Shown here: in pieces, positions 1 through 12,999 of the stretch
How positions within the stretch are numbered: the first letter of the stretch is position 1
How the letters are laid out: each line of letters starts with the position of its first letter
Source: Cenococcum geophilum 1.58
Lineage: Eukaryota > Ascomycota > Dothideomycetes > Gloniales > Gloniaceae
Length of the DNA stretch: 64,000 nt
Assembly: GCA_001692895.1 (NCBI GenBank)
Contig: KV748221.1
Coordinates: 661,056 to 725,055 of the forward strand
Reading direction: 5' to 3'
Notes under the pieces: model-generated
Told to the model about the DNA's origin: nothing
Database searches by the model: none
Seen by the model: the letters and a program-made list of their open reading frames with translations, nothing else
Program-made: the position numbers and the translations under genes

Positions 1-121
1 CTAGGACCGATATAAACAAATATATAGGGTAAGCCGCTAAGGCGCTAGCTTTGGGCGGGCTAATTATAGGTCGGCAGAATATGGCAGAATTTAGCAGGTA
101 ACGTGCAATAGCGCCGTTACA
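1..121 (-). repeat. G1 3' LTR, partial
   Basis: It begins on the minus strand with TGTAACGGCGC at 121 and matches 5964-6084. A pyrimidine run just right of it (124-136, cccccctcttt on plus) is the polypurine tract of a minus-strand element. The rest of the LTR lies outside the window. Confidence 0.85.
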
Positions 122-338
122 TCACCCCCCTCTTTGAAAGAAAGCCTGCTCTTAGGCTTAGTTAGAAATAGGGTAGTACTAGGCTTATAAACGTAGGATT
201 ATAAAATATAAGATAAGGAGATAAAGGGGACACAAGTACGTCCAAACTAAGTATAAAGGGTAATTATAGGCTAAGTGGAAGCACTAGGCTAGAAAGAGTA
301 GCCGCTAAAAGTCTTAGCACGGATCTAACTAATTAGAT

Positions 339-361
339 AACTTTAACCGGCGGTTAAAGTT
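339..361. repeat. 23-bp palindrome, copy 1
   Basis: Arms AACTTTAACC and GGTTAAAGTT around GGC form a perfect inverted repeat in the 3' untranslated part of G1. The flank to its left (gtcttagcac...ctaactaattagat) is shared with the other two copies. Confidence 0.75.
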
Positions 362-1149
362 CCTAGATATCTAAAATTTTACGGTACTGGCAGAAAACAG
401 TAGAATTTGGCAGATAGCTATATTAGGGCTTTGGGGCGTTTTTGTCCCTATATTCTTCCGGTAACTTATTATCTTTATTATACTAGTATTTCATCCATTT
501 ATCTAGGTACTTTAGGGGTCTAGGCGCATTAGGGTATTAGTTATAGAATTCTTTAAGCTTCTAGGGGCAGCCTATAAAGTTCCATATAGGGTATTAGATT
601 GGGTTAGGATTGTAGCCCTTCTATTAGACACGGTATTTTAGCGTTCCCCATACTATCTTGTAGGCTAGTATTTCATTAACCTCCTATTTATTATCACTGT
701 TTACTTAAACTAGTAGGGGAGGCTTATTCTTTTATCTAGGCAATAGGTCGTTTATAGCTTTCCGTAACTTATCTAGTAAGAAGATAGGGTAAACCCTAAT
801 TAAATCTAGGAGCTTTATCTTATATAAGTTGCCTATCTTTTTAAAACCCTTATACGGTCCTACTATCTAGTAGTCTAGCTTATAGCTAGGTCGTTCGGTT
901 TTCTAATTCCTTATTATAACCTAGACTATATTACTAGGGGCAAAATTAGGCTCTTAACGGTGTTTATTCGCCTGCTATTCTATTAACCTCTAAGCTTTTT
1001 TTAGGTTCTTATAGGCTACCGTCTAGGCTTTCTCTAATTATTTAGCGTACTATTAGGCCTTAGTATAGAATAGCTTCTTTTATATAGTCTAGGGTTCTTC
1101 TAGCCTTTTCTAGTTAAAGCTTATATAGGGTAAGTATTTTATTTTTAGC

Positions 1150-4100
1150 TAAATTGGGGCAAACCCTGTAGAGTTATAGGGTAGGGTTGCTTACGCGTAG
1201 TTTATTAAGGGTAGTAGTTTAGACTAGTTGTCCTAGAAATAGTTAACAAAGGGCCTAAGCCTCTAGTTTAGGTACTAATTTACGATCTCTATCTAACCGT
1301 CTGTCTAGGGGTAATAAGCCGTAAAAAGCCTTAGCTTAATACCTAGGATCCAGGTAAACTTATTCCAGAAGGCTAATATAAACTATAGCCTATAATTAGA
1401 TATAATAGTATCTAGTGGTCTATAGATTTGGTAAATATAATAAATATATAGCTGGGCTGCCTCTTTAGTATTAATATTCTTATAATAGGGAATTAAGAAC
1501 GGGCGTTTACCAAAGCGGTTAACTATGACTATAACTATATTATATCCGTTACGGTCCCTAGGTAGTTTATAGAAGTCTATAGAGATATACTACTAAGGGC
1601 GCCCTAGTATTAGGAGTGGCTTAAGTAGTCCTAGGGTCTTATCCTATGGGATTATAGCTCTCCTATAGTCTTCGTAGTTCCGTATATATTAATTAATATC
1701 CACAACCATTCTTGGCTAGTAGTAGCGGCAGTTAATAATTTTACGGGTCTTATTTTTGCTAGGGTGTGCTATAGAAACTTAGCAATAAGCTTCGCGGATT
1801 AGTTTAGTCCGTAGATTATTAACGTTAGGGACTATAAGCCGCTCCTAATATAGGAGCAATCCTTCCTCCATCTTAAAATTGGGATTTTCTTTTACGGCTT
1901 ATTTGCAGAGGGCCTTTAGGGCATTAGCCGTACGGTTTATAGTTAGGAGGCGGTTAATTAGCCCTATTAGCTTATTTAAGGACTCCTCTATTAGTGCTAG
2001 CTCGTTTTATTAGGAGTTTAGCTCCTTAAGAATCCATAGGTTAAGCTATTCTAGATAGAGGAGGGCGCGCGTCCAATATTAGGTCTTTAGCTTATCCTAA
2101 GGTCCTATATCTTATTCTCTTTAGGTTAGGGCATTAGCCTTAAAGTTTTACTTACTAGAATAATATATAATTATAAAGAAGAATTAGGAGAGTATTTCAG
2201 CCTACTAGGCTTATTGTTTAGTAAGCTACTTTATAGTTATAAAGTACTCTAGGGCTTTATAATCTATATATATCTTAATCTAGGAGTTTATACCTTTAAG
2301 CTCTGCGCGCTATTAGGAGAGTAATTAAATAATAGCTAGCATTTCTTTATTATATACTTCGTAGTTATACTTAGCTAAGTCTATTATCTTTAAGAAGAAA
2401 GCTATAGGGTACTATTTGCCGTCTAGATATAACTATAATAGAATTCCCGCTATAACCTTATTAAAGGCGTCCGTTTCTAGCATTAATTTAAGGTCCGGGT
2501 TATAGTAATAAAGAATTAGGGAAGAGATAAGCCAATCCTTTATCTTTTTAAAGGCTTCTATATAGCTATTATTAAAGATAAAAGGCGTATCCTTCCTAGT
2601 TAGTCGTATAAAAGGTTTTGCTATAATTCCGTAGTTATAGATAAACTAGCGGTAGAAGTTACAAAAGCTAAGGAAGAATTAGATTCCTTTTACTGTATAA
2701 GGGGGCTTCTAGTTACGGATTACCTCTACCTTCTTAGGGTTAACCTTAATTCCTTCTATAATTACAATAAACCTAAGGTATTTTATATATTTTACCCTAA
2801 ACTTACATTTCTTAATATTAACTTATAAGCCCGCGTTCTGTAGTCTCTCTAGGACCTTCTTAACATAAACTTAATGCTTAAGTTTATTATCTAAGTATAT
2901 AAGAATGTTGTCTAGGTATGCCGTGCAGAATTTGTTAAGGTAATTAAAAAGAATGTTATTTATATACCTTTAGTACATAGCCGGTCCGTTTATTAGTCTA
3001 AAAGGAAGAACTTTATATTTATAGGAACTATAACGGGTACAAAACGTTATTAAATCTTTAGATATAGGGTTTATCCTAATTCGGTAGAAAGCTTAGCGGA
3101 TATTAAGTTTAGTAAAGATCTTTACCTAGCTTAGGCGTGCAAGGGTCTCGTTAATTAAAGAAATAGGATACTAGTCCTTTTAAGTAATAGCGTTTAGCTT
3201 TTAATAGTCGATATAAAAACAAAGGCCTTTATTAGGCTTTTTTATGAATAGGATAGGGGAAGTAAAAGGGGCTTAACTTAGCTTAATAAACCCTTTATCT
3301 AGGTTATTAATTAAGTACTACTTTATTGCTTTTAGCTTATCTATTAATTAATAGTAGAGGGGGCTATAGCCTAGCGAGTTATTAGCTTCTAATTAAATCT
3401 TATAATTATATATTTAGTGGGGGGGTAACTTATCTAAGCCCGCCTTTAAAAATGTATCCTTATAGTCTGTATAAATAGTAGGAAAGAGGCGTTTAACTAG
3501 TTCCTTATTAGTTTCCTTAGCTGGCCTTTCCTCTCTATTATTAATAATTTAGTTAATTTTATATAGGCTCGTTATAAAGACCTTATTATCCTTCCGGTAT
3601 ATATTAAAGTGAAATGCTACAGCACTAATTGCGGTAATGTCTATAGTAGGGGGGTTGCCTAATAATAGGGGCGTATGTAACTTTAGGGACTTCTAGGGTA
3701 CTGGCGTTATTATTACTCCTTTTAGCTCCTATTGCATCTTTCGGAGGTTATCCCTTATATCCTATTAATACGTTCTTTTCTATACCGGTTAGATCTATGC
3801 GATTTAGACATCGTCTATATTACTATCTATCCCGCTTCCGTACGTAGAGTCCTCTTTAAACGTAGCGCTTTAGAAGAGTATCTTTATCGGTATAGAGTTC
3901 TTTCTAGCTTTGCGGTAGGCGTCTTCTTAGGTAAAGGCTAGGTTACGGGCCCGGACATCCTACTAGTAGGTAGGGTTAGCCCTTACGGCTAGTGTCTTAT
4001 AGTTAGTTCAGATCTCCCTAATAAAGGAGGGCAACCTTAGTCTATCCTCTAGCTAAATAAACCGTCTTTATTATATATTTAACCAAATATTAAAATAGGA

Positions 4101-4450
4101 CATCTATTTTCGTCTAAGGATTATATTATAGGACCCTAGGTCTAGGATGCAAAAGGGGATACTATATTAGCGTCGTCCGTTAAGAGCGATATATAATTTT
4201 AAGACGTGGGTAACGGGCCGACCGGCTTAACCATTATAGCCTTTTACCTAAATAGGCTTCTCTAGTTAGATAGCTTCTGTATTTAGAAACTTAGCAACAT
4301 TATTTATATAGGCAGTATTTATAAAGGCAAAGCCATTTGCTCTAGTATTAATAAGGGCGGTTATATTAACTCTATATCCATTTTAAGATACTATATATAG
4401 AACTATAAAATACTTTCTACCTATTAACTAACTAAAATTAATCTCTTTAA
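1150..4450 (-). pseudogene. G1 pol remnant: protease, RT, RNase H, integrase
   Basis: Reading the minus strand and passing through stops gives a Ty3/gypsy polymerase. The RT part (about 2700-3260) shows a segment like YIDYRKLN, then TKLNIR.AFYRIRI, and the catalytic box as YLDNILIYL near 2893-2919, where YLDD is expected; the second Asp reads Asn, a G-to-A change. The integrase core (about 1150-1660) shows ISIDFYKLP and a later SNYR where SDRG is usual. RNase H should lie between but is too decayed to delimit. Many stops are C-to-T at CAG/CAA, so the gene is dead. The protease end is only placed approximately. Confidence 0.8.
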
Positions 4451-5643
4451 GATCAATAGGGTACCCTAGGGGGGAGTCTTTCCCTAGGGTTCTTCTTTTC
4501 CCAACTTATCTAACATTTCTCCTTCCTCTATCTCCTTAATATCGCCTATATCCTTTAGCTCTAGGCAAGATAAGGCAAAGTAACCCTACTTATTGCAGTT
4601 ATAGCATATAGCCGAGGCAGGGTTAATTAGAGTATTGCGGCGAATACTAGTTAATAGCGTAGTATATAACTAGTCGGGCGAGGCTCGCCAATACGTAGTT
4701 ACAACCGCCTTTAGTGTAAGAGTAGTTATAACTTATCTTCCTACTCTAGCTCCTATAGGTATAGCTAGCGAGTTCCAATTATTACAGAGTTGCTTTTACT
4801 AATTAGGGCGGGCATTAATCCACTTTAGTTCTAAGTCTAATAATAGGCAATAAGCTATAAGTCTTTTATAAGTTAGTAGGTTATTTAAGGCTACGGCGAT
4901 CTTTTCTTATAGCTAAATTATTAGCTTATTATATAGGTCTAATTAATTGTTCTTAAGGGAAACCTAGCCTTCTCCTATAAGGTATAGAAATTAAGTCTAA
5001 AATTTAGTAAAGGGTTAGTTTAGTTTTATTATTAGGCGATTATAGTTATAACGGGTATCCCGTACTTTATTTAGGTTAATATAGATAGCTACTAGGTGCC
5101 GTATTATCTTATTAACAGATATAAATTAGATAGGGAAGTTGTCCTTAAACTTAGCTTAAAGGTGCCGTTGGGCGTCCCTAGTAGTTTAACTAAAGAGGTA
5201 GAGTATTTTAGCTTCTTTAGAAAGGAAATGGTTATAGTTAACGCAGAGCTTTCCTTATACTTAAATCCTCTAATTCTTAAAGGTAGGGTCTATCCCGTTA
5301 AATAGTAGTAGGGGGTTAGGGAGCTTAACGGACTTTAATTACTTTATTATTATATCCATACTCCCTAGTATATTATATTTAGTAGAGTAAATAGGTCGGC
5401 TAGGGCTTTAAAAAAGGGAAGCTAGGCTATTTTATAGGGCTACGAGGCTTTCTAGAATCTCTTATAGGGTCTCTTATATATTTCTCGCTTTAAGATAATC
5501 AGCTTTTTAGCTAGCTGCAAGGGCGCGAATCTGCTTGCGTACGTCTATAATATTATTATTATCTTCAATTTCTAATCCTAATTAGATCTCAGGTTCCTCT
5601 TAGGTAAAGGCAGCTCTCTTAGATAAGCTTGCTTTAGGTGCCA
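4450..5643 (-). pseudogene. G1 gag remnant with CCHC zinc knuckle
   Basis: A minus-strand ATG at 5643 opens MAPKASLSKRAAFT before the first stop (TAA, probably once CAA). Toward the C-terminus a nucleic-acid-binding zinc knuckle reads CYNCNK.GYFALSC at 4565-4606. It has the C-x2-C-x4-H-x4-C spacing, with the His replaced by Tyr (CAC to TAC). This fits a nucleocapsid region. The gag/pol boundary is approximate and the gene carries many stops. Confidence 0.7.
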
Positions 5644-5799
5644 TCGTTAGCTTCCTAAGGTTTATCGGTATTATACGCTTTAGTTTTAATTCCGGGGGTA
5701 CAGGTCTAATCCTATCTAGCTTATAAGGTAGGATATTATCTAGGCCTTCCTAGGCAATGTAGAGTTGTTTTAGTGTCTAAGTATAGCGCGTTAATGCGT

Positions 5800-6084
5800 T
5801 GTTGTAGACAAAGTTTCTTTAGGGTGGGATATTATTAAGGCCTTCCCAGGTAAGGTAGGGTGAGCTTAGTATAATATTACGGCTTATATAAATACCTCTA
5901 AACTAAAGCTTATAGAATGCTGTATTACAAAGATACTAAGTTAAAGAGAAGAAAAAGGGGTTGCTAGGACCGATGTAAATAAATATGTAGGGTAAGCCGC
6001 CAAGGCGCTAGCTTTAGGCGGGCCAATCGCAGGTCGGCAGAATATGGCAGAATTTGGCAGGTAATGTGCAATAGCGCCGTTACA
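5800..6084 (-). repeat. G1 5' LTR
   Basis: The outer end (6084, TGTAAC on minus) is fixed by matching the left copy. The inner end near 5800 is inferred only from a TG...CA rule (CTACAACA on minus), because the left copy is truncated. Length is about 285 bp if so. Confidence 0.6.
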
Positions 6085-6245
6085 CCCCCCTTTAAAAAGG
6101 GTCGTCCCCAATCCTTTATATACTTAAGCCTTAATAAAACCCTATAAAAAACCTTAGTAAGGAAAAAATTTAGAGGAAAAAGAGTGTTTTAATTTTGTGT
6201 ATAGAGAGACGGGTAGTATATATACGCGGCGCGAAGATATTAAAA

Positions 6246-6268
6246 AACTTTGACTGGCGGTTAAAGTT
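6246..6268. repeat. 23-bp palindrome, copy 2
   Basis: AACTTTGACT-GGC-GGTTAAAGTT, with two mismatches in the left arm. Its conserved flank (ctaattag...tgctaagact) is in the opposite orientation to copies 1 and 3. Confidence 0.65.
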
Positions 6269-6466
6269 ATCTAATTAGTCAGATTTGCCTTGCTAAGACT
6301 CCCCCACATTTAACTAAGCTAGTAGCGATTTTATATACCTGGTATGGAAAATCCTAATTAGTTTATTTAATAGGTAGAGCTAGTGGAGCTTAATACCGTT
6401 GCCTAAATTTAGTAGACTAGAAATATTCTAAAGCTCGCTTATATAGGTAGGTTGCTAGTACCTCGC

Positions 6467-6672
6467 GGGTAGATTATAGGTTATTTATATATAGCCAGAT
6501 TCGTAAACGGTAAGGCTATATACCTATTAAATCCGCCGCTAACCCTGCTTTGGCCTTACGCTATACCAGTGTAGCGCCGTATATACTTTGTGGGTAGGTT
6601 ATAAAATATTTATATACAGCCAGATTAGGACAGTAAGGCTATATGCCCGTTAGACCCGCCGCTAACTTATAT
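6467..6672. repeat. two-copy direct repeat of about 80 bp
   Basis: 6467-6546 and 6592-6672 share gggtagRttata, tttatatayagccagatt, ggtaaggctatat and ccgccgctaac. The copies are separated by about 45 bp. Confidence 0.7.
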
Positions 6673-7084
6673 TTTAATCTTATACGTTGCCTGCGTAGTA
6701 TATACGTGGAATAGTATAAGTTATTAATATAGGTTACTACCAGCGGGTCACCAGCAGGTCGTGGACCCTAGTTAAATAGACCCTAGTTATAAACGGGCCT
6801 ATTCTCTAATATATAAACAATCTACTTAGCTAGTATAGAGTGACGGACTAGGTCTAGAAAGGGTGCTTTTTAAATTAAGCTTTGTTACTAGCATACGCCG
6901 TGGCCTCGCCTATAAGTTATAGCAATTATTACTTGTTCTTTAATCCCTTTAAACGTCCTCTATTCCGCTTTAATATAGATTATATTTTAATAGCGGCGCT
7001 TACTTTTCGCCTGCGCTTTGGCTATAAGGCTAGGGTGTCCCGCTTGCAGTACTTATCTAATAGTTATTAACAATTCTTAAGTTC

Positions 7085-10000
7085 TGTCTTATATTTTTAT
7101 TTATTATACTTATTTAGCCATCCTAGCCATTTAATAAGGTACTGCGGTTATTTAGTATAATCTTAGGTAATAATTACTTCTACTTCCTAGCTGCCTTCTT
7201 TAAGCTCTTTTACTGCCGGGGGTTAAAACCCAGGGCGTAACCTGTAAGGCTCTAGTAGGGAGATATAAAAGACTAGGTGGAGCTATACTATAGTAAATAA
7301 AAGCTCTAACTTATATACTTGCTGCCTTACACGCTCTAGAATCTAAAACGGTCCTATAAACTTGTAGTTAAGCTTTTTATAGGGACGTTTTATATAGATG
7401 TTCTTGGAGGAGAGTAGGACTTATTTACTGACGGCGAAGTGCTTAGCTAGGTGGTAACGATTATAGTATTTTACCTAAAGCTTTTAGGCGTGTATTATTA
7501 ACGCTGCCGCTATCTTACGTATAAGGCGCAGGCGTTATAGATACGTCTTTGCGAGTTAGACATTTGTCAACTTAAACTCCTCCCTACCTTACTAGGCGTC
7601 TTAGACGCTATCCAAAACTCTATTTAAAACGTTTAGTAGCTAGCCATAAACGAGCTTAATAGGGGAACGCTTTATTATAGTATAGACCTTAGAGTTATAA
7701 ATAAAGGCTGTTTCTTTAAGTAGGGAGGCCTAATTAGACTATTCCCAGTTCGTAAATATACGTAGATATACCTTAAGCTTCTAGTTCTAACGCTTTATCT
7801 AACTATCTATCTACGGGTAAAATATAGTGCTAAGTTTACGTTAAACGCGGAGATGGTAATATATAATGCTTTAGTACTTGCTTATAAATACACTACCTCT
7901 ATTAGAGACGATATTATCTAAAGGCCCTATTTACACAAAGACTCTAAATAAAAGTTCTGCAAGTTGCGTGGTATTAATTATCTTACGCACTAGATAGTAG
8001 CGTACTAGCTTTATAAAACGGTCTATAAGGATAAAAACGGAGTTATACTCTACGCTATTAGAAGTCTTAGACTCTAAAAGATCTATAATAAAGTTAAGTA
8101 AATAATGCCGCTAGGCTCGGGTAGGGGCCTAGAGAGGCTGCAGCTTACTATAGGGTTTATAGTGGCGCGATTTGGAGCGTTAGTAGGTATTGTAATTATC
8201 TAGGTATTTATAGAGGTCCTAGGTAAGGCCGTTCTAAGTATACTTTTATATAATTACCTTAAAAGTATGGTTAAAACTATAGTGGCCGCCTATAGAATTG
8301 TTATAATTCCGCTTAAGAATCTTTTATTGCAATAGTATATAATTTAGCACCTAAACCTTGTTATTTTGCCTTAGAAGTCCTTAATTATTAAGGGTATAGT
8401 TCTTATTACTAATAGGAACTTATTTTTAGGTTAACTAATTATATATAGAGCGTGTAAAGGCGTTCCTTTTTTATACTCTATAAATAAAATTAACTAGTAA
8501 CTTAGGGGTTTGTTCCATAAACGCCGTTTTAGCTAAAGTAGCTACTACTACTTCTTACTATAGCACGAGACTCTACGTAAAGTTGGTGCTAGCGAAGTAA
8601 TATATTATATACAGGTAACTCGCTAAGTTATTATAGGGGACCGTAGCCTAGGCTAAGGGGTCTTTTCTAGGGTTAAGCGCTATTAGGTTAGTCGGAGTGG
8701 TCTTAAAGAGAATAGCAGAACGCTCTAATCCGCCGGCGCTAAATTCGTAAGGGTTGCTTGTATACTATACGCATGCTACTCGCTAGTTTAGTGTAGTAGT
8801 ACTAGGGCCGCCTATAAGGCCTATAACCCGCAACTTTTACTGCAATATAGGTAGCATAGCATTAAGAATTGTCCTCTTACTACTATCTTTAAAGCCTTTA
8901 GTATAATCCAGGCGCTAAAATAGTATATTAGCGGGATTTGCCTTACCTAGCTTATATTTAATCTTAAAATTAAACTTAGCTAGTTTCTTAGCGTATAAGG
9001 CCTAGTAAGTAGATAAGCTTTTAGTGGTTATAAAGTACCTAAGATTATTGTAATTATAGAGCACGCGCGTTATATACGCGGCGAATTTAAGGTAATAGCG
9101 CTATATCTTAAAGCATTACACTATAGCGAGTAGTTCTTTATTATGCGTATTATACCGTACTTCTAGGCTAGTAAGCTTTTAACTATAATAAGCGATTGGG
9201 AACTAGTAGAGTTAATCTCCTTACCCTAAAGGCTGCAGAAGTATACCGCTATAGGTATAATTGGAAGCGTTAGTAATCACTATTAGGGGTAGATTAAAGT
9301 TAAAGTGGCGAAGTAGAGGGGCCTGCGTAAATGCAGCGCGTAGCTTACAAAACGCCTATTATACGTTATTAGGCTAGGACCAAGGTTAATGCTATTTAGT
9401 AGGCCCTTTTAACTTACGCTTCTTCTTCTTCTCCCTATCTAATGTTGGGTCGCGGTGTGCCTATATAAGATATACGTGTAGGGGGTATACGGTATCTAAG
9501 TAGTTCTAGATAAATCGCCTATAGAAGTTAGCAAAGCTAAGGAAGACCTAGATATCCCTATAGAACTTAGGCTTAGGCTATTCCTTAATAGCTTTTACGC
9601 GGTTAAGGTCTATTATAATACCCCTAGGGGTAATAATAAAGCCTAGAAACTTAACGTTCTTAATATAAAAGATATATTTTAACAGTTTAGTATATAGGCC
9701 CTAAGCGCGGAGCTGTTGCAGTACCTACTTGACGTACTTGACGTGCTTATCCTTGTTATTTAAGTAGATAAGAATATTATCTAGGTAAACTACGTAGATA
9801 GTATCCACTAAGGTTTCTAGAGCTTTATAAATGTAGCTCTAAAAAGTTATAAAGACGTTGGTAAGACTAAAGGGCATTACTAGGTACTTAAAGTGACCGT
9901 AACGTGTCTTAAATACAGTCTTCTATTTATCTCCCTTTTTAATATAAATCCTATAGTACGCATTATAAAGATCTAGCTTTATAAATATCTTCGCATAGCT

Positions 10001-10950
10001 AAGCCTATTAAAGAGTTCGCCGACCAGCAGTAGGGGGTACCGATTTTTAATTGTAATCTTATTTAGGCGTCTGTAGTCAATATATAGCCGCATTATACCG
10101 TCTGCTTTCGGCATAAAGAGAATAGGCGCTCTAGTAGGCGACTTACTAGGCCTAATCTAGCCCTTTTTAAGAGCACTATCTAAGTACTCTTATAAGATCT
10201 GTAACTCTTTCTATAAGAGGTTATAAAGAGGCATTTACGGTAGTGTTTTACCTTTTTTTAAGTCGATTATATAGTTATACTTAGAGTTCTACAGTAGTAT
10301 ACTTACTAGCTTATTAGAGAAGATATTAATTTCCTCCTTATATACCTCTAGTAAGCTAGAGGCTATAAAGGTCAAAGCAACTATTATATAGTAGTGTGCT
10401 TCTAAAAGCTAGTAAAGAAAAGGGTGCGGCCAATATATGTTTTACAGATATGCTCGCATAGAGAGTGTATACAGCTCTGCTATAGTATACTTAATAGTTT
10501 TAGGGTTTTAATTACCTCCCCCTTACGTATAGGTAATCTGCGCTAGCACTGGAGGGTCTCTATAGGTACTCGCTGCTAGTAACGGCAGGTCCTCTACTAT
10601 ATTTATAACTGGTATCTCTATATTTAAAGGGTCTGTATAAGTACTTACTGCCAGTAATAATAGGTCCTCTATTATATTTACAACCGGCGTAAAAAAGAAG
10701 TCTTCTAGCTATAGCGAATAGATTATTTCGCCAGCCTTAATATCTACTAGAAAAGCATTAAGGGTAACTATTTAAAGGTGTCTAGGGTCTAAAGTACCCT
10801 AAATAAATTGTCTAAAATAGAAGCTAATTAATAGATCTACTTCCGCGATCCAATCCTATCTAAAAACTATATTATAACTATTAAATAAGCCGCCCTAAAA
10901 GATCTGCGGGCTAATAGTACAAGAGATACCCTAGAAGTCGCTAGTAGTAA
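7085..10950 (-). pseudogene. G2 pol remnant: RT, RNase H, integrase, chromodomain
   Basis: On the minus strand 9923-10114 is still open and reads as RT (RLYIDYRRLNKITIKNRYP, then FIKLDLYNAYYRI). The integrase core near 7800-8060 shows a Ser-Met-Asp-Phe-Ile-like start and SNRGSVF, with an HHCC-like stretch just upstream near 8150-8200. At the C-terminus, about 7100-7190, a chromodomain reads YLIKWLGW followed by KYNK.KYKTEL. Chromodomains of this type are thought to steer integration to heterochromatin. Stops are frequent and RIP-like. The protease/RT boundary at the right end is approximate. Confidence 0.75.
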
Positions 10951-11199
10951 TCGTTAGATTGTAAGTATCCTAGATTATTATCTAGTTACTATTTAAAAAT
11001 ATATAATAGGTTTATATAAACGTAGCGCGTAGTATATAGGCAGGTTAAACCTATAGACAACATCTTAATTAATAAGGTTAATTTGGCACCTATTATTATA
11101 TAAAGTACGTAGACGGACTTTACCCTAGGGTATATCTATTACAATATATACTATAATACGTTTCTTCTTTCCCTCTATATTAGGCCCTAGTTATAGTTA

Positions 11200-12331
11200 A
11201 GAAAGATACGCTACTAAAGTCTTAAGTTTTCTAAAGCCTAAGCTAACTTCTTTTTATTAGCCTACTTCTAGTATTCCTTACGGTGGCCGCCTACGGTTCT
11301 TTAACTCGCCTACGTAGCACTAGCGTCCGGGGGGTCCCCTAAGCTATTTAGCTTTTAGATAGTCTCCCTAGAAGTTTACTTAAAAAAGTATTACCCTTTT
11401 TAGGTTTTATTCCCTAAGCCTAACTCTACGGAGCCTATACTACAACCACGCTTTATACGCAATAATTTACCGCTACTACTTACGCAATCTTCCGTGAGCT
11501 TTATAGTATTAAGTAATTACTCTACATAGTGGATTTTATTAAAGAGGTCTTTAGCGGTTCTTACCTATTAGGTAAAGTTCTGGCGGAAGAGCTTTACTTA
11601 TAGGTGGGCTAGAAGATATAAGAACTAAAAGTCTACCTATTATTTAGAATTAATAAAAGGGGTATATAAGAAGAGGTCCTCTAAGCTACGTATATGGGCT
11701 AGAAAAACGTTAAACCTCTAGTTCTTCTTTATAACAGCCGTATAGTACATTATAGTATTATTAAAGCGTCTTACTATAGAGTTCCTAATCTAGTCTTAAA
11801 CTATAGTCTTAAATTTATCCTATAGTAAAGAACCCTTATCCTTAGTGCCTAACTGGTAATAAACTAGTTAGGCAATTATCTTCTCTTTTGCAAAACCTTT
11901 AATGGCCTAGCGCGTGCGTTACTTATAGTTATAGTTAGCGTCATTAACCTTAAATTAGTTCTCAACTGCGGCAATCCACTAGTTAAAATACTGTTAAGTA
12001 GTACCGCTAATATTAGGTAGTAACTTCTTAACTAGGGCATTAAGATTTATTTGGTGTATGTATTCGCTACGTAACTTATACTCTTTATTAAAGAGGCAAT
12101 AAAAGGGCTTTATTAAATCAATAATACTCTATATATTAGCTATTTTCTTAGCTAGCTTATCTAGCTCCTTTATATTAGCGGTATTAGGTAAAACGCTAGT
12201 AACCTTACTAAGCTCCTGTTAAGCCTAGGTATATAAGTTAAACTAGTCTTTAGCATTCGTAAATATCTAATCGTTTTAAGATTTAGAAAATGGCTTAGAT
12301 GCTACTAGTATACTTTTAGCGGTTTCGTCTA
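11200..12331 (-). pseudogene. G2 gag, downstream part
   Basis: This continues the gag that starts at 20292. From the junction at 12331/12327 the frame reads ETAKSILVASKPFSK, then after stops ELSKVTSVLPNTANIKELDK. The frame is the same one that leaves 20206, so G3 landed inside a gag that was colinear. Several TAA/TAG interrupt it. The C-terminal limit is a guess. Confidence 0.7.
12327..12331. repeat. G3 target-site duplication, left copy
   Basis: GTCTA here and GTCTG at 20206-20210 flank G3 directly; they differ by one G-to-A change. Confidence 0.8.
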
Positions 12332-12746
12332 TGTAACGGAACCTTATAGTAAGTACTACGATAGGCTCGTTATTGGGCTAGGTATGTAGGTAATACAAAT
12401 TAAAGTTAACAACGTAATAATAACTGGTGGAGTGGTTGCCTAATAGATTAACTCTAATTATATTCTAAGAATTACTATAAGGAAGGAATTATCTAGGTAG
12501 GGTCCTTAAATACACAACCGTATTTCTATAAAATCCTTCTTATACGTAATATACGTCTTATATATAAGGTACGTAAGTTCCTCTTATTCCTCTTATTTAA
12601 TATATAGCACATTATATAACCTTGGTTACTATTCCTCGTTATATAGTTCTACCAATTCTATCCTAGACTATACCTAAATTAACTAACTAGCTTCTCCCAA
12701 CTCTTCCCTAAATAGTTATAACATTATACTTAAAGCGTCCGTAATA
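12332..12746 (-). repeat. G3 3' LTR
   Basis: 415 bp. It matches 19781-20205 throughout with transitions and small gaps, including the shared block taactggtggagtggttgcc. Confidence 0.9.
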
Positions 12747-12999
12747 CCATCTCCCTTCTCTTTATCTTCGTCTTTAAAGATTCCTAATATCTCTAAGTTA
12801 TTTACTAGAGGTGTAATATCTGTCTAATTAATTTAGTTAATATTATTACTTATTATACCTAAAGCAATTTTTTCTTTATACGCCCAACGTCGTGCTCGCA
12901 CTATTACTGCAATATTATCTCTTAATAAGATTATACCGTCTCTATATTCTTACTACTTGAAAAAGGGGTTATTTTGCGTTATATTAGCGAACCCATTTT

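Larger units (their letters stand above)
1..6084 (-). mobile_element. G1: degenerate Ty3/gypsy LTR retrotransposon
   Basis: The first 121 bases match 5964-6084 base for base in length with scattered transitions, so they are the same part of two LTRs. The left (3') LTR is cut by the window edge. Between them, on the minus strand, lie a gag with a zinc knuckle, reverse transcriptase and integrase. In-frame stops are almost all TAG/TAA where CAG, CAA or TGG would fit, as expected from RIP. No long open frame survives, so it is non-autonomous. The order gag to integrase with RT before integrase is that of Ty3/gypsy. Target duplication cannot be tested because the left end is missing. Confidence 0.9.
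6085..7080. other. TE-derived stretch left of the G2 chromodomain
   Basis: AT-rich, RIP-like sequence between G1 and the chromodomain of G2, presumably the 3' end of G2 or a remnant of another element. The expected 3' LTR of G2 (a copy of 20330-20569) was not recognised here. It contains the palindrome at 6246-6268 and a two-copy direct repeat at 6467-6672. No gene is supported. Confidence 0.5.

Noticed and set aside
3732-5305. Short plus-strand ORFs at 3732-3941 and 5096-5305
   Set aside because: Antisense to G1 gag-pol with no recognisable protein.
5800-6100. G1 and G2 sharing one LTR in a tandem array
   Set aside because: A polypurine-like tract follows the G1 LTR at 6085, but the G2 5' LTR (20330-20569) is a different sequence.
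6882-7070. 62-codon plus-strand ORF
   Set aside because: Lies opposite the C-terminal end of the G2 polyprotein; chance opening in AT-rich DNA.
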